Source of the DNA: an uncultured Hyphomicrobiales bacterium
Lineage (GTDB): Bacteria; Pseudomonadota; Alphaproteobacteria; Rhizobiales; Beijerinckiaceae
DNA: 41,385 nt
Reading direction: 5' to 3'
Assembly: GCA_903902915.1 (NCBI GenBank)
Contig: CAIUWR010000072.1
Coordinates: 1-41,385, forward strand
Below are positions 24,899 to 32,811 of the stretch, piece by piece. Each line of letters opens with the position of its first letter. The first letter of the stretch is position 1. A program made the position numbers and the translations under genes. The notes below the pieces were generated by a model. The model did no database searches, was not told the DNA's origin, and saw nothing but the letters and a program-made list of their open reading frames with translations.

Positions 24899-25969
24899 CT
24901 ATTTCGAAGCCTTGGCGAGGCTCTCTACGGCGCCACGATCAAAGCGGTTGCAGTCATCAAGATAAGACTGCGTATATCCTTCCGCCGCCGCCTTGCTGCC
25001 CTTCAGAAGCCCCGCCTCCTTGTAGAAGCTGAGGGTCTTCTCCCAGTTGCCTGAGAGGAATGCGCCGGTCTCCTTTCCGGGCTCCACGCCCTGTTCCGCC
25101 ATTTCGAACCAGCGCGTCAGGATATGCACTTGGTTGCGCAAGGCGACGTCCGTATCCACATTGACGGGCTTCGTCGTCGGGAACTCTTCCCAGAAGATCT
25201 TGATGGCCGCTTCCGGGTTGGTGAGCGCGAAGCGAAGCCCCTTGGCGACGGCCCGGCACATGCCCTTGACCACCTGCGGATTGGCCTTGGCGAAACGCTC
25301 GGTCGTCGCCAGCGTCATCGCTGCAAAATCATTCTGGATGGGGATTTCTACCGCCCGAAGCGCCATCCCCGTATTCTCCGCCGCGCCGCGCATGGCGTCC
25401 CAAAGGACGACGGCGTCGATCTGTCCCGATTGCATGGCGGTCAGCGCCGAGGGGCCAACGCCGGTCGTCACGAGGCTGTATTGATCGGGCTGAAGTCCGA
25501 TCAGCGCGAGGTTGTTCTTGAGCGCGAGCCCCCCGCCAGACCCGAAGGACATGCCGCCAACGGTCTTACCCTTCAGATCTCTCAGTTCTCGAATGGAGGA
25601 TGTTTCCGGAGTGATCAGAATCGTTCCGTTGTTGCGCTTGAGGCCGTAGAAAGCGACGAGATCGCCGCCCTGCTCGCGCACCTGAAGGATGGACTCCGGC
25701 ATAGTGGTCCCAAAATCAGCGCCGCCGCTTTGCAGAACCTGCGCTGCAGGCCCCCCGCCGGCGACGCCCTGAATCGCGACCTCAAGCCCCTCCTCCTTGA
25801 AGAACCCCAGGCGCTTGGGCACGGCGTACATGAAGACCTCTTCACCCACGCCAATGGCCGGATGCATCTGAATGATCGAGACCTTGGTGAGGTCAGCAGC
25901 CCCCGCTGCCGGGCTTGAGAGAGCCGCGGCCGTGATTGCGGCAAGCGCCAGAAAGCGGTTGGACTTCAT
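24899..25969 (-). CDS. ABC transporter substrate-binding protein (NMT1/SsuA type)
   Basis: 356-residue periplasmic receptor. The Sec signal is MKSNRFLALAAITAAAL ending near AGAADLT. The mature protein has QMHPAIGVGEEVFMYAVPKR then LGFFKEEGLEV, a hinge region GKTVGGMSFGSGGG, and VVLWDAMRGAAE, all usual for NMT1/SsuA proteins. It follows the permease gene by 47 bp in the leftward operon ATPase-permease-SBP. It is not closely similar to the SBPs at 1-764 and 2422-3501. Ligand unknown. Confidence 0.92.
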   Translation of the reverse strand: MKSNRFLALAAITAAALSSPAAGAADLTKVSIIQMHPAIGVGEEVFMYAVPKRLGFFKEEGLEVAIQGVAGGGPAAQVLQSGGADFGTTMPESILQVREQGGDLVAFYGLKRNNGTILITPETSSIRELRDLKGKTVGGMSFGSGGGLALKNNLALIGLQPDQYSLVTTGVGPSALTAMQSGQIDAVVLWDAMRGAAENTGMALRAVEIPIQNDFAAMTLATTERFAKANPQVVKGMCRAVAKGLRFALTNPEAAIKIFWEEFPTTKPVNVDTDVALRNQVHILTRWFEMAEQGVEPGKETGAFLSGNWEKTLSFYKEAGLLKGSKAAAEGYTQSYLDDCNRFDRGAVESLAKASK

Positions 25970-26016
25970 GATGACAACTCCGCAGTTTGTGATGACATGT
26001 CAGAACGGCCCGGAAT

Positions 26017-26895
26017 TCAGCTGCCGGCACGCAGCGTGTGGCGCCGCCTCTGCGCCCAGAAACAATAGTGTTGCTCGGCCACCTTCACCGCATAATTGAA
26101 CAGGAAACCGATCAACCCTAGCACGATGAGCACAGCAAAAACCGGGGCTGTCTGCATGGCCTGATTATACTGGATCAGCAGCATCCCGAGCCCCGCCCGC
26201 GCGCCCACGAACTCACCGACGATCGCGCCAAGGACCGCAAGGCTCGAGGCGACGTTGAGACCGGCGAAGAGGTAAGGCATGGCCGAGGGTATGATGATCT
26301 TGCGCAGGATCTGCATGGGCCGCGCATTGCAGGAGCGCGCCAGATCAATCCGATCAGACTCCACCGAATGGGTGCCGGCCATGGCGCTCACCAGCAGGGG
26401 GAAGAACGTTATGATGGCCGTGATATAGATCTTGCCATTGTAGCCAAGACCAAACCAGATGATCAGCAATGGCGCCAGAGCCACCTTGGGCAGCGCCTGA
26501 AACGCCACCAGCACGGGATAGGCGACCCGGTCCAGTGCGGGAAAGGACGCGAGCGCGAAGCCGAGCAATGTTCCCACAACGGCGCCCAGCACCAGGCCGC
26601 AAAGGGATTCGTAGATGGTGATGCCCGCATGAAACCAGAGGCCGCCCTGATCCATGGGAGCCCGCGCCAGACCATCCCGGAGCGCATCCAGCACAGCCTC
26701 GGGAGAGGGCAGGATATAGGCGGGCGCGCCAAACTGATGACAGGCAAGGCTCCATGCGGCAAGCATGACCAACGGAAGCAATGGGGTAAGGGTCCACTGC
26801 ATGTGGGCCCGGACCCAGCGCAGGGGACTCCCCCCGCTGTCAACCGGCGCCCGCGAGGCGCCGGAACCGCCGGCGATTGGACTACACGCGCTCAT
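26017..26895 (-). CDS. ABC transporter permease (SsuC/TauC type)
   Basis: 292-residue inner-membrane permease. A polar N-terminal tail precedes LLPLVMLAAWSLACHQFG, then GLVLGAVVGTLLGFALASFP and further membrane segments; the coupling loop is SCNARPMQILRKIIIPSAMPY. ATG 26895 overlaps the ATPase TGA as ATGA. The C-terminus NYAVKVAEQHYCFWAQRRR is positively charged and probably cytoplasmic. Pairs with the ATPase at 26892 and the SBP at 24899. Confidence 0.93.
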   Translation of the reverse strand: MSACSPIAGGSGASRAPVDSGGSPLRWVRAHMQWTLTPLLPLVMLAAWSLACHQFGAPAYILPSPEAVLDALRDGLARAPMDQGGLWFHAGITIYESLCGLVLGAVVGTLLGFALASFPALDRVAYPVLVAFQALPKVALAPLLIIWFGLGYNGKIYITAIITFFPLLVSAMAGTHSVESDRIDLARSCNARPMQILRKIIIPSAMPYLFAGLNVASSLAVLGAIVGEFVGARAGLGMLLIQYNQAMQTAPVFAVLIVLGLIGFLFNYAVKVAEQHYCFWAQRRRHTLRAGS

Positions 26896-27707
26896 GAGAG
26901 ATCCCCCGATACCTGCAGACAGGCGCGCACGCGCCCGACATAGTCGCCAAAGACGGGTGTGTTGATGAGGTCCAGCGAGCGCGGAAAGGGCAAATCCACA
27001 TCGATGATGTCAGCGATCTTTCCTGGACGCGAGGTCATTACGAAGACGCGATTGGAGAGGAAGATAGATTCCGTGATCGAATGGGTCACGAAGACGATGG
27101 TCTTGCGGCTTTTCTCCCATATGCGCAGCACATCGAGATTCATGCGCTCGCGCGTCATGGCGTCCAGCGCGCCAAAGGGCTCGTCCATCAACAGGATCTG
27201 AGGGTCCTGAATCAAGGCGCGCACAATGCCGGCGCGTTGCTGCATGCCGCCGGAGAGCTCGTGTGGATAGCTGTTTGCAAAATCAGCCAAGCCCACCGTG
27301 TCGAGGAGTTCGAACGCACGCTCGCGATAGTCCTGCAGCGGCCACTCGCGAAATTCCACGGGCAGCAGGACATTTTGCAGGATTGTCCGCCAAGGCAACA
27401 AGATCGGGGCCTGAAAAACAACCGCAACCTTCGGGCCGGGTCCTCGCACCTGCTCGCCACCCAACAGAAGGCTCCCCTCGCTGGAGGTGATCAAACCGGA
27501 CATCAAGCGCAGCAAGGTTGACTTGCCGCAACCGCTGGGCCCCACGAGCGACACAAGCTCGCCGTGCCGAATATCGAAGTTGACGCCAGTCAGGGCGACC
27601 ACATCGCCGAACTTACCCGTCCGATAGGTCATGCCAAGGCCGCAAGCCGCCAGCACCACAGGCGACACCGCCTCGGCCTGGATCGCCTGCGTCGATAATG
27701 ACAGCAT
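26892..27707 (-). CDS. ABC transporter ATP-binding protein (SsuB/TauB type)
   Basis: 271-residue ATPase read from ATG 27707, which has AAAAGG 8 bp upstream; ATG 27728 would add seven residues but has no ribosome site. Walker [10 protein letters not shown] at 56-64, signature LSGGMQQR, Walker [13 protein letters not shown] and H-loop FVTHS are all intact. First gene of the leftward six-gene operon ATPase-permease-SBP-84aa-DUF3891-AtzH-like. Divergent from the binding protein at 28041. Confidence 0.93.
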   Translation of the reverse strand: MLSLSTQAIQAEAVSPVVLAACGLGMTYRTGKFGDVVALTGVNFDIRHGELVSLVGPSGCGKSTLLRLMSGLITSSEGSLLLGGEQVRGPGPKVAVVFQAPILLPWRTILQNVLLPVEFREWPLQDYRERAFELLDTVGLADFANSYPHELSGGMQQRAGIVRALIQDPQILLMDEPFGALDAMTRERMNLDVLRIWEKSRKTIVFVTHSITESIFLSNRVFVMTSRPGKIADIIDVDLPFPRSLDLINTPVFGDYVGRVRACLQVSGDLS

Positions 27708-28040
27708 GTGCAAAACCTTTTGATCCATCTACAGAAAGCAAGAGGGGCGCCACTAGCCGCGATGGAAACCGCTTTCATTTCTGCCATGACTCGTCCCCTC
27801 ATCGGCGCGCTGGGATCAAGCTGCCATTATAAAATGCAGGGAGCCCTCGAATTGCGCAGACTGCCGGTCCTCGGCATACGCTCCAATTTATGATGCGCGC
27901 TGCCGGTGGATGGCCCGATGGATTGACGAATGCCGCTTTCTGGCTCAGGCTTGCAACGATCGTGATCGTGCGTCCGGATGCTGTGTCACCCTCAGGCCCA
28001 TGTCCGCTTCGCTCAGTCGCCAGACGCAGGTTCTCACCAG
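27708..28040. promoter_or_regulatory. Divergent intergenic region, ABC operon / orphan binding protein
   Basis: 333 bp without a gene between divergent units. A perfect dyad with 6-bp arms, ACGATC-GT-GATCGT, lies at 27956-27969 and could be an operator. No confident -35/-10 pair was found. Confidence 0.4.
27956..27969. promoter_or_regulatory. Candidate operator dyad
   Basis: ACGATCGTGATCGT: perfect 6-bp arms around GT, 71 bp upstream of the start at 28041 and about 250 bp from the divergent ATPase. A short dyad can arise by chance; no regulator gene is adjacent. Confidence 0.3.
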
Positions 28041-28991
28041 ATGACAAAACTCCAGCTCACCATCGCCTGCGATCCCTTTGAAGCCGTGCGCGCGCTTGAG
28101 GAAAAGCACATTTCGCCGGAGGGGATCGAGCTTATGTTCCAACCGGAAATGAGCAATCCCGTGCGCCATCGCGCCATGGCACGCGATCTGGCCTTCGATG
28201 TCTGCGAGATGAATGTCAGCACCTATCTCATCGCACGCGACCAGGGCGTGCCGATCACCGCGCTGCCGGTTTTCCTGTTCAGAAAATTCCGCCACGGCAA
28301 CATATTTGTTGATACACGCTCCGGCATAAAGTCACCCGCCGACCTCGTTGGCCAGCGGATAGGCTGCCCCAACCTGCAGCCCGCCAGCAATGTCTGGATC
28401 AACGGCATCTTGCACGACTTTCATGGCGTCGACCATCGCGATCTCACGTGGATGGTGGAGCGCGATGAAGATGTTCCGTTCGACATCCCCGAAAGCCTGC
28501 GCGTCGAGCGCATTAGCGGCGGACGCAGCGCCATCGATCTGATGCTGGCTGGCGAAGTCGCCGCCGTCTACACGCCCCAGACGCCGCCAGCGATGATCGC
28601 TGGCGACACGCGCATTGGGCGACTCTTTCCCGATTATGTCGAACGGGAGTTGACCTATTTTCAGGACACGGGCCTCTTTCCGATCATGCATGTGACAGCT
28701 GTTTCGACGGATCTGTTAAAGCGTGAGCCTTGGGTGGCCGCCAGCCTCATGCAGGCATTCGAGGCGGCGAAACGCGAGGCCTATCTCAGGCTCTCCAATG
28801 TGCGGCTTGTGCCGCTGGTCTGGTTCGGCGCGCAATATGAGGAAGACCGGCGGATTTTTGGCGACGACCCATGGCCCTATGGACTTGGGGAATTGAACCG
28901 CCGAAATCTGGAAACCATCATTCGCTACACGCACGAACAAGGACTGACGCGCCAGTTGAGAAGCGTGGACGAATTGTTTGTCGATTCATGA
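28041..28991 (+). CDS. 4,5-dihydroxyphthalate decarboxylase-like / binding-protein-fold protein
   Basis: 316-residue protein without a signal peptide, starting MTKLQLTIACDPFEAVRAL. The segments ISPEGIELMF, AFDVCEMNVSTYLIARDQG, PVFLFRKFRHGNIFV and LVGQRIGCPNLQPASNVWING match the Pht5-like family, which has the periplasmic-binding-protein fold and includes annotated 4,5-dihydroxyphthalate decarboxylases alongside many putative binding proteins. DPFEA near the N-terminus and DLTWMVERDEDV in the middle also fit. The GTG-free ATG 28041 has only a weak ribosome site. No transport genes follow; instead there is a decayed copy of the 71-aa gene. Enzyme versus solute receptor cannot be decided by eye, though absence of a signal favours a cytoplasmic role. 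Confidence 0.8.
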   Translation: MTKLQLTIACDPFEAVRALEEKHISPEGIELMFQPEMSNPVRHRAMARDLAFDVCEMNVSTYLIARDQGVPITALPVFLFRKFRHGNIFVDTRSGIKSPADLVGQRIGCPNLQPASNVWINGILHDFHGVDHRDLTWMVERDEDVPFDIPESLRVERISGGRSAIDLMLAGEVAAVYTPQTPPAMIAGDTRIGRLFPDYVERELTYFQDTGLFPIMHVTAVSTDLLKREPWVAASLMQAFEAAKREAYLRLSNVRLVPLVWFGAQYEEDRRIFGDDPWPYGLGELNRRNLETIIRYTHEQGLTRQLRSVDELFVDS

Positions 28992-29051
28992 GGCGCGCCT
29001 GTTGCAGATCTCAGGCAGCTTAGGTTGCCCCCCCGTCATGGCGCCAGGCTC

Positions 29052-29173
29052 ATGCTCGCTCGCCCGGTCCGTTTCAATGATGTGCTGGATTGCGGCGCGG
29101 CCTATCGAGACGTTCTGGTGGCATGAAGCGATATACGCGAGCAGCTCGCCCTGGCGGGTCACCTTGTCACTCG
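29052..29173 (+). pseudogene. Decayed homologue of the 71-aa UbiD-linked protein
   Basis: Translation from 29052 reads MLARPVRFNDVLDCGAAYRD, then VLVA, a TGA, and SDIREQLALAGHLV. The intact protein at 7465-7680 has LLASPAYFKQVLDCGADHAY then REVLIAWSDVREKHAL at the same place. Two codons are missing after GA, and the conserved Trp codon (TGG) is TGA here. No intact start or end is present. It lies just downstream of the Pht5-like gene and 27 bp before the truncated recombinase, so the 3' part was probably lost when that fragment arrived. Confidence 0.7.
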
Positions 29174-29199
29174 ACCGGCAGATAGGCGATCGAGACCAC

Positions 29200-29885
29200 A
29201 TCGACAGGCTCACTCGTTCGCTTGCCGACTTCGCCAAACTTGTCGAACTCTTCGACGCCCATGACGTCTCTTTGTATCAGTCACCCAATCGTTCAACACG
29301 ACGTCAAGGATGGGGAGACTTACCCTGAATGTCCTGCTATCCTTTACCCAATTCGAGCGTGAGGTCATTGGCGAGCGCGTCAGGGACAAGATCGCAGCAT
29401 CAAAGCGCCGGGGCATTTGGGTGGGTGGCCCTGTCCCGCTTGGTTACCGCAGCGTCGACAAGAAGCTTGAGACTGTGCCGGAGGACGCTGCGCTCGTTCG
29501 CAAGATCTTCGCTGACCACCTTCGGCTAGGATCTATTGGAGAACTGGCATCCTCTCTTGAGCAGGAGGGGATCAAGCCGCGTCCGAGGCTGCTTGCAAAT
29601 GGCACAACCATTGCCGCAGACCGCTTTATGGTCGGCCCCTTGGCGCATCTGCTGAAGAACCGCTTCTACATCGGCGATGTAGTCTTTCAGGGGGAAACGC
29701 ATCAAAGCGAGCACCAACCCATTCTGGATCGCGACCTGTTCGATGCCGTACAAGCGCAACTGGCGGATGTGGCCGTGAAGCGCAGGCTCGCCAGATCGCC
29801 ATCTCCGGCCATGCTGACTGGCCTGATCTTCGATGATCGCGGCAATCCAATGACACCAAGCCACGCGAACAAGAAGGGGGTTCGC
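29200..29885 (+). pseudogene. Serine recombinase fragment, both ends missing
   Basis: From 29200 the translation reads IDRLTRSLADFAKLVELFDA, then shifts frame after a one-base loss near 29270, and from 29310 resumes MGRLTLNVLLSFTQFEREVI through RRGIWVGGPVPLGY, KNRFYIGDVVFQGETH and MTPSHANKKGVR at 29885. It corresponds to the region from about residue 91 to 316 of the recombinase at 9313-10866, with mostly synonymous differences. The catalytic serine part and the C-terminal DNA-binding third are absent. At its 3' end it runs in frame into a binding-protein C-terminus. Confidence 0.85.
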
Positions 29886-30620
29886 GTGATGCGCACCATC
29901 TCCACAACCAAGCCGCCTCTGATCTCGGTCGGCACCATGTATCAGGCCTCAACCTTCCATATGGTGAGCCTGAAGAGCAAACCGATCAGCAAGGCGGAGG
30001 ATCTCAAGGACAAGATCGTGGGCATTGTCTCGGTCGGAGGCACGACGGAGGTCTATCTCGATCTCGATCTCATTCTAGCCAAGGGCGGCATTGCGAAGCA
30101 TTCCGTGAAGCACGAAGTGACGGGCAACTCCCCCGGCGCCCTGCAGATGGTGAAGCAGGGCCGCGTGGATTGCTTCATCGCCTCCATTCAGGTGGTTGTT
30201 GCTCTGCAGCAGCGCATGAAGGAGGAGGTGGAGGTCTGGTCCACCGACCGCTACGCCCCCATGCCCGACCAGTGCTGTGTTTCGAGCCGCGACATGATCA
30301 ATGTCAAATCCGAGGTTTTCACTAGGGCCCTGCGCGCCATACGGGCCTCGGCGCAGGACATCATGATGCAACCGCTCCCGCCCATCTTCGAACGCGCGAC
30401 GAAGGATTACGAGATTCCCAACATCCGCAACAGCAATGAGCTTGTTGAGGTCGAGGAGGCCTCGGCGGATCGTCTGCGGCTGTCGGAAGGGCGCGAAAAC
30501 CTGCTGCGCAATGTGCCGCATCTCTGGACATCCGGCGTCGACGCCCTGCGCGACAACAAGATCGCCGATCCCGGCGAACCAGAGACGCTGTATACAAACC
30601 AGTTCGTAGACACTGGGTAG
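29886..30620 (+). pseudogene. NMT1-type substrate-binding protein, 5'-truncated, fused in frame to recombinase fragment
   Basis: After GVR of the recombinase fragment the same frame continues VMRTISTTKPPLISVGTMYQ, FHMVSLKSKPISKAEDLKDK, QMVKQGRVDCFIAS and ends ETLYTNQFVDTG. This is the C-terminal two thirds of an NMT1/SsuA-type periplasmic receptor. Signal peptide and N-terminal lobe start are lost. The open frame from 29310 therefore encodes a 436-residue chimera with no export signal, so a transport role is impossible as is. Codon composition matches neighbouring host genes. A perfect 7-bp-arm hairpin overlaps the stop. Confidence 0.8.
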
Positions 30621-30625
30621 TGTCT
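30608..30625 (+). terminator. Hairpin at the stop of the chimeric frame
   Basis: AGACACT-GGGT-AGTGTCT, 7-bp perfect arms with a 4-nt loop, overlapping the TAG stop at 30618-30620. No T-run follows, so intrinsic termination is doubtful; it may instead be a small-element end. Confidence 0.35.
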
Positions 30626-30924
30626 GCCGATGAGAAACGTTATCACTAGAAAAAACATAGACATCTTAGCTCTCTTCTAAACAAATTGCATTTCGAAACT
30701 CAGAGGTAGTTCCATCAGGGACTGCCAGGCAAACCTTTGCCATTGAGAAATTGAGGGTTTCTGGTCCATCGGCTCCGCAACCCCGACCACCTCCGCAGAC
30801 CGCGCTAAGCGCCAAAACCCGTTTTGCACTAACATTCTATTTGCACCAGTCGACGAGGGCCGAGCAAGGCGACAGGTGTGTCGGTGACATTTCTTTATTC
30901 ATGGCGACGCCATTTCGCCTGACT
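30621..30924. other. Gene-free stretch between chimeric frame and DctM
   Basis: 304 bp between convergent units. No gene, RNA or terminator with a T-run was recognised. Confidence 0.6.
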
Positions 30925-32208
30925 TCATCGGCCGACGCCAGGGCCGAGCAGGAACAAAGTGATCGTCGGCACATAAGTGATCAGCAGGAGCACGAGAAAA
31001 TTCAGCCCCACGAAGGGGATCGCGCCGCGATAGACTGCTCCCATGTCGATCTTCAGGACGGCCTGGCTCGCCAAAAGGTTCAATCCAAACGGCGGCGTAT
31101 ACATGCCGATGCTGAGGTTGACGGCGAGAACGATGCCGAAATGAATCGGATCCATCCCGATCGTTTTCACTATCGGCAGAAGCAGAGGCGTCAGGATCAC
31201 AATCGCCGCAGGCGGTTCAAGAAAACTCCCCATGACAAGAAGCAGGATATTGATCGCCAAAAGCAGGCTCCATGGCTGGAAATGGAGGCCATTGATTAAT
31301 TCCACAATGTCCTGAGGGATGCCGCTCGTGGTCAGAAGGAAAGCATAGACGCCCGCAGACATCACGATCAGCATCACCTGTGAAACAAGGATCACGGTGC
31401 TGCGCAAAATTTTCCAAAGGTCGCGAAAGTTGATCACCCGATGGATCGCCATCGTCACCACAAGCGCGTAGACGACGGCGACGCCCGCCGCTTCCGTAGG
31501 TGTGAACACGCCGCCATAGATGCCGCCGAAAATGACCGCTATCGTTCCGAGCGACCAACTTGCCTCCTTCGTCGTCTTCCAGAAATTGCCAGGTTTTGAT
31601 GCTGGGTGGCGCGGAAGTTTTTTAACCTTCGCATAGACCATCACATAAACCGCATCGATGATCCCGATCAAAAGGCTCGGCAGAATACCCGCTGTGAAAA
31701 GCGCGATCGCCGATTGCTGCGCCACCGTCGCGTAGATGATCATCGAGATGGAAGGCGGAATGACGACAGCGATGGCTCCTGACGACGCGATCAATCCGAC
31801 CGCGAAATCTTCATTGTAGCGGTTCTCGCGCAAGGATGGATGCATCATGCGTCCAACAGCGACGACGGTGCCGACAGCGGTGTGGGTCATGGCCCCGAAC
31901 ACTTCCGACGCAGCAACGGTGGTCACACCCAACGACCCCGGCACATTGCCAACCATGCTCATTATCCAGACAACGATCCTGCGTGCTACGCCGCCTTGCG
32001 CCATGATCTCGCCCGCGAGGACAAAAAACGGCAGCGCCAATAGCGGGAAATTATCGAGACTGCCAAACATGTAGACTTGCAAACCGCCCATCGGAAGGCC
32101 GTTGACGAAGGCGACGACGATGGACGTCAGGAGTAGCGCCACAAAAACTGGCACGCCGATGATAAGAAGCGCCGCCGGCAAACCCAGAAACATGATCGTG
32201 TTCAACAT
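30925..32208 (-). CDS. dctM: TRAP transporter large permease (DctM type)
   Basis: 427-residue polytopic inner-membrane protein of the ion-coupled TRAP family, about 11-12 hydrophobic segments. Signature stretches: FPLLALPFFVLAGEIMAQGG, GSLGVTTVAASEVFGAMTHT, AVVIPPSISMIIYA, GVFTPTEAAGVAVVYAL and NLSIGMYTPPFGLNLLASQA. Full family length. ATG 32208 is 18 bp after the DctQ stop. It forms the translocating unit with DctQ and the DctP receptor encoded earlier in the operon. Last gene of the unit. Substrate by context is probably an aromatic acid (inference). Confidence 0.95.
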   Translation of the reverse strand: MLNTIMFLGLPAALLIIGVPVFVALLLTSIVVAFVNGLPMGGLQVYMFGSLDNFPLLALPFFVLAGEIMAQGGVARRIVVWIMSMVGNVPGSLGVTTVAASEVFGAMTHTAVGTVVAVGRMMHPSLRENRYNEDFAVGLIASSGAIAVVIPPSISMIIYATVAQQSAIALFTAGILPSLLIGIIDAVYVMVYAKVKKLPRHPASKPGNFWKTTKEASWSLGTIAVIFGGIYGGVFTPTEAAGVAVVYALVVTMAIHRVINFRDLWKILRSTVILVSQVMLIVMSAGVYAFLLTTSGIPQDIVELINGLHFQPWSLLLAINILLLVMGSFLEPPAAIVILTPLLLPIVKTIGMDPIHFGIVLAVNLSIGMYTPPFGLNLLASQAVLKIDMGAVYRGAIPFVGLNFLVLLLITYVPTITLFLLGPGVGR

Positions 32209-32226
32209 CGCGACAGGCCTTTCGCG

Positions 32227-32727
32227 TCAATGTTCAGAAGGCGCCGGAGCGTCGCGCCATTGCCCGGTGATCAGTCGCATTGCGACAAAGAAGGCCATCG
32301 CGAACAGACCGAAGGGTATAATGAATTGCGGGATGAACATCGGAATGTCCGCAGCGAGACTGCGTTGGTCGAATCGGTAGAGTTGAAAGACTGTCGGCGC
32401 ACCGAAAAAGACGAGCGCGAGGGCGGTGAAGAAAAAGATCGCCTCGCAAATCAATTGCAGTCTTGATCGCCACCATGCCGGCATGAGCCGCACCAGCACA
32501 TCCATCTTGATATGCCGATCGTCCCACGCGGCGGTCGTTCCGCCCAGCAAAACAACACCTATCATGAAAAACAGCATCACCTCTTCGGCCCATTCGATGG
32601 GAACGTGGAGCACATAGCGCCCTAAGATATTGGAGAAATTGATTATCACACCGAACGCCAGCAGCAACGACGACACGATGCCGAAACCAGTGAGAAGAAG
32701 GTTGATGATCTTATGGGGCCTCTGCAT
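32227..32727 (-). CDS. dctQ: TRAP transporter small permease (DctQ type)
   Basis: 166-residue protein with four hydrophobic segments, the normal DctQ layout; IEWAEEVMLFFMIGVVLLGG and the RHIKMDVL motif on the following loop are family hallmarks. ATG 32727 is chosen over a GTG at 32769 that adds 14 residues; the ATG has AGGA about 11 bp upstream. Placed between the UbiD gene and DctM in the same leftward operon. Needed for assembly with DctM. Confidence 0.92.
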   Translation of the reverse strand: MQRPHKIINLLLTGFGIVSSLLLAFGVIINFSNILGRYVLHVPIEWAEEVMLFFMIGVVLLGGTTAAWDDRHIKMDVLVRLMPAWWRSRLQLICEAIFFFTALALVFFGAPTVFQLYRFDQRSLAADIPMFIPQFIIPFGLFAMAFFVAMRLITGQWRDAPAPSEH

Positions 32728-32811
32728 TACAATCGCATCCTGTTGGCGTCCGTAGCATGTGCGCTTCACGCACCGAACAGACTTTGCATTGCCTCGTCGA
32801 GTTGCGCTTAA

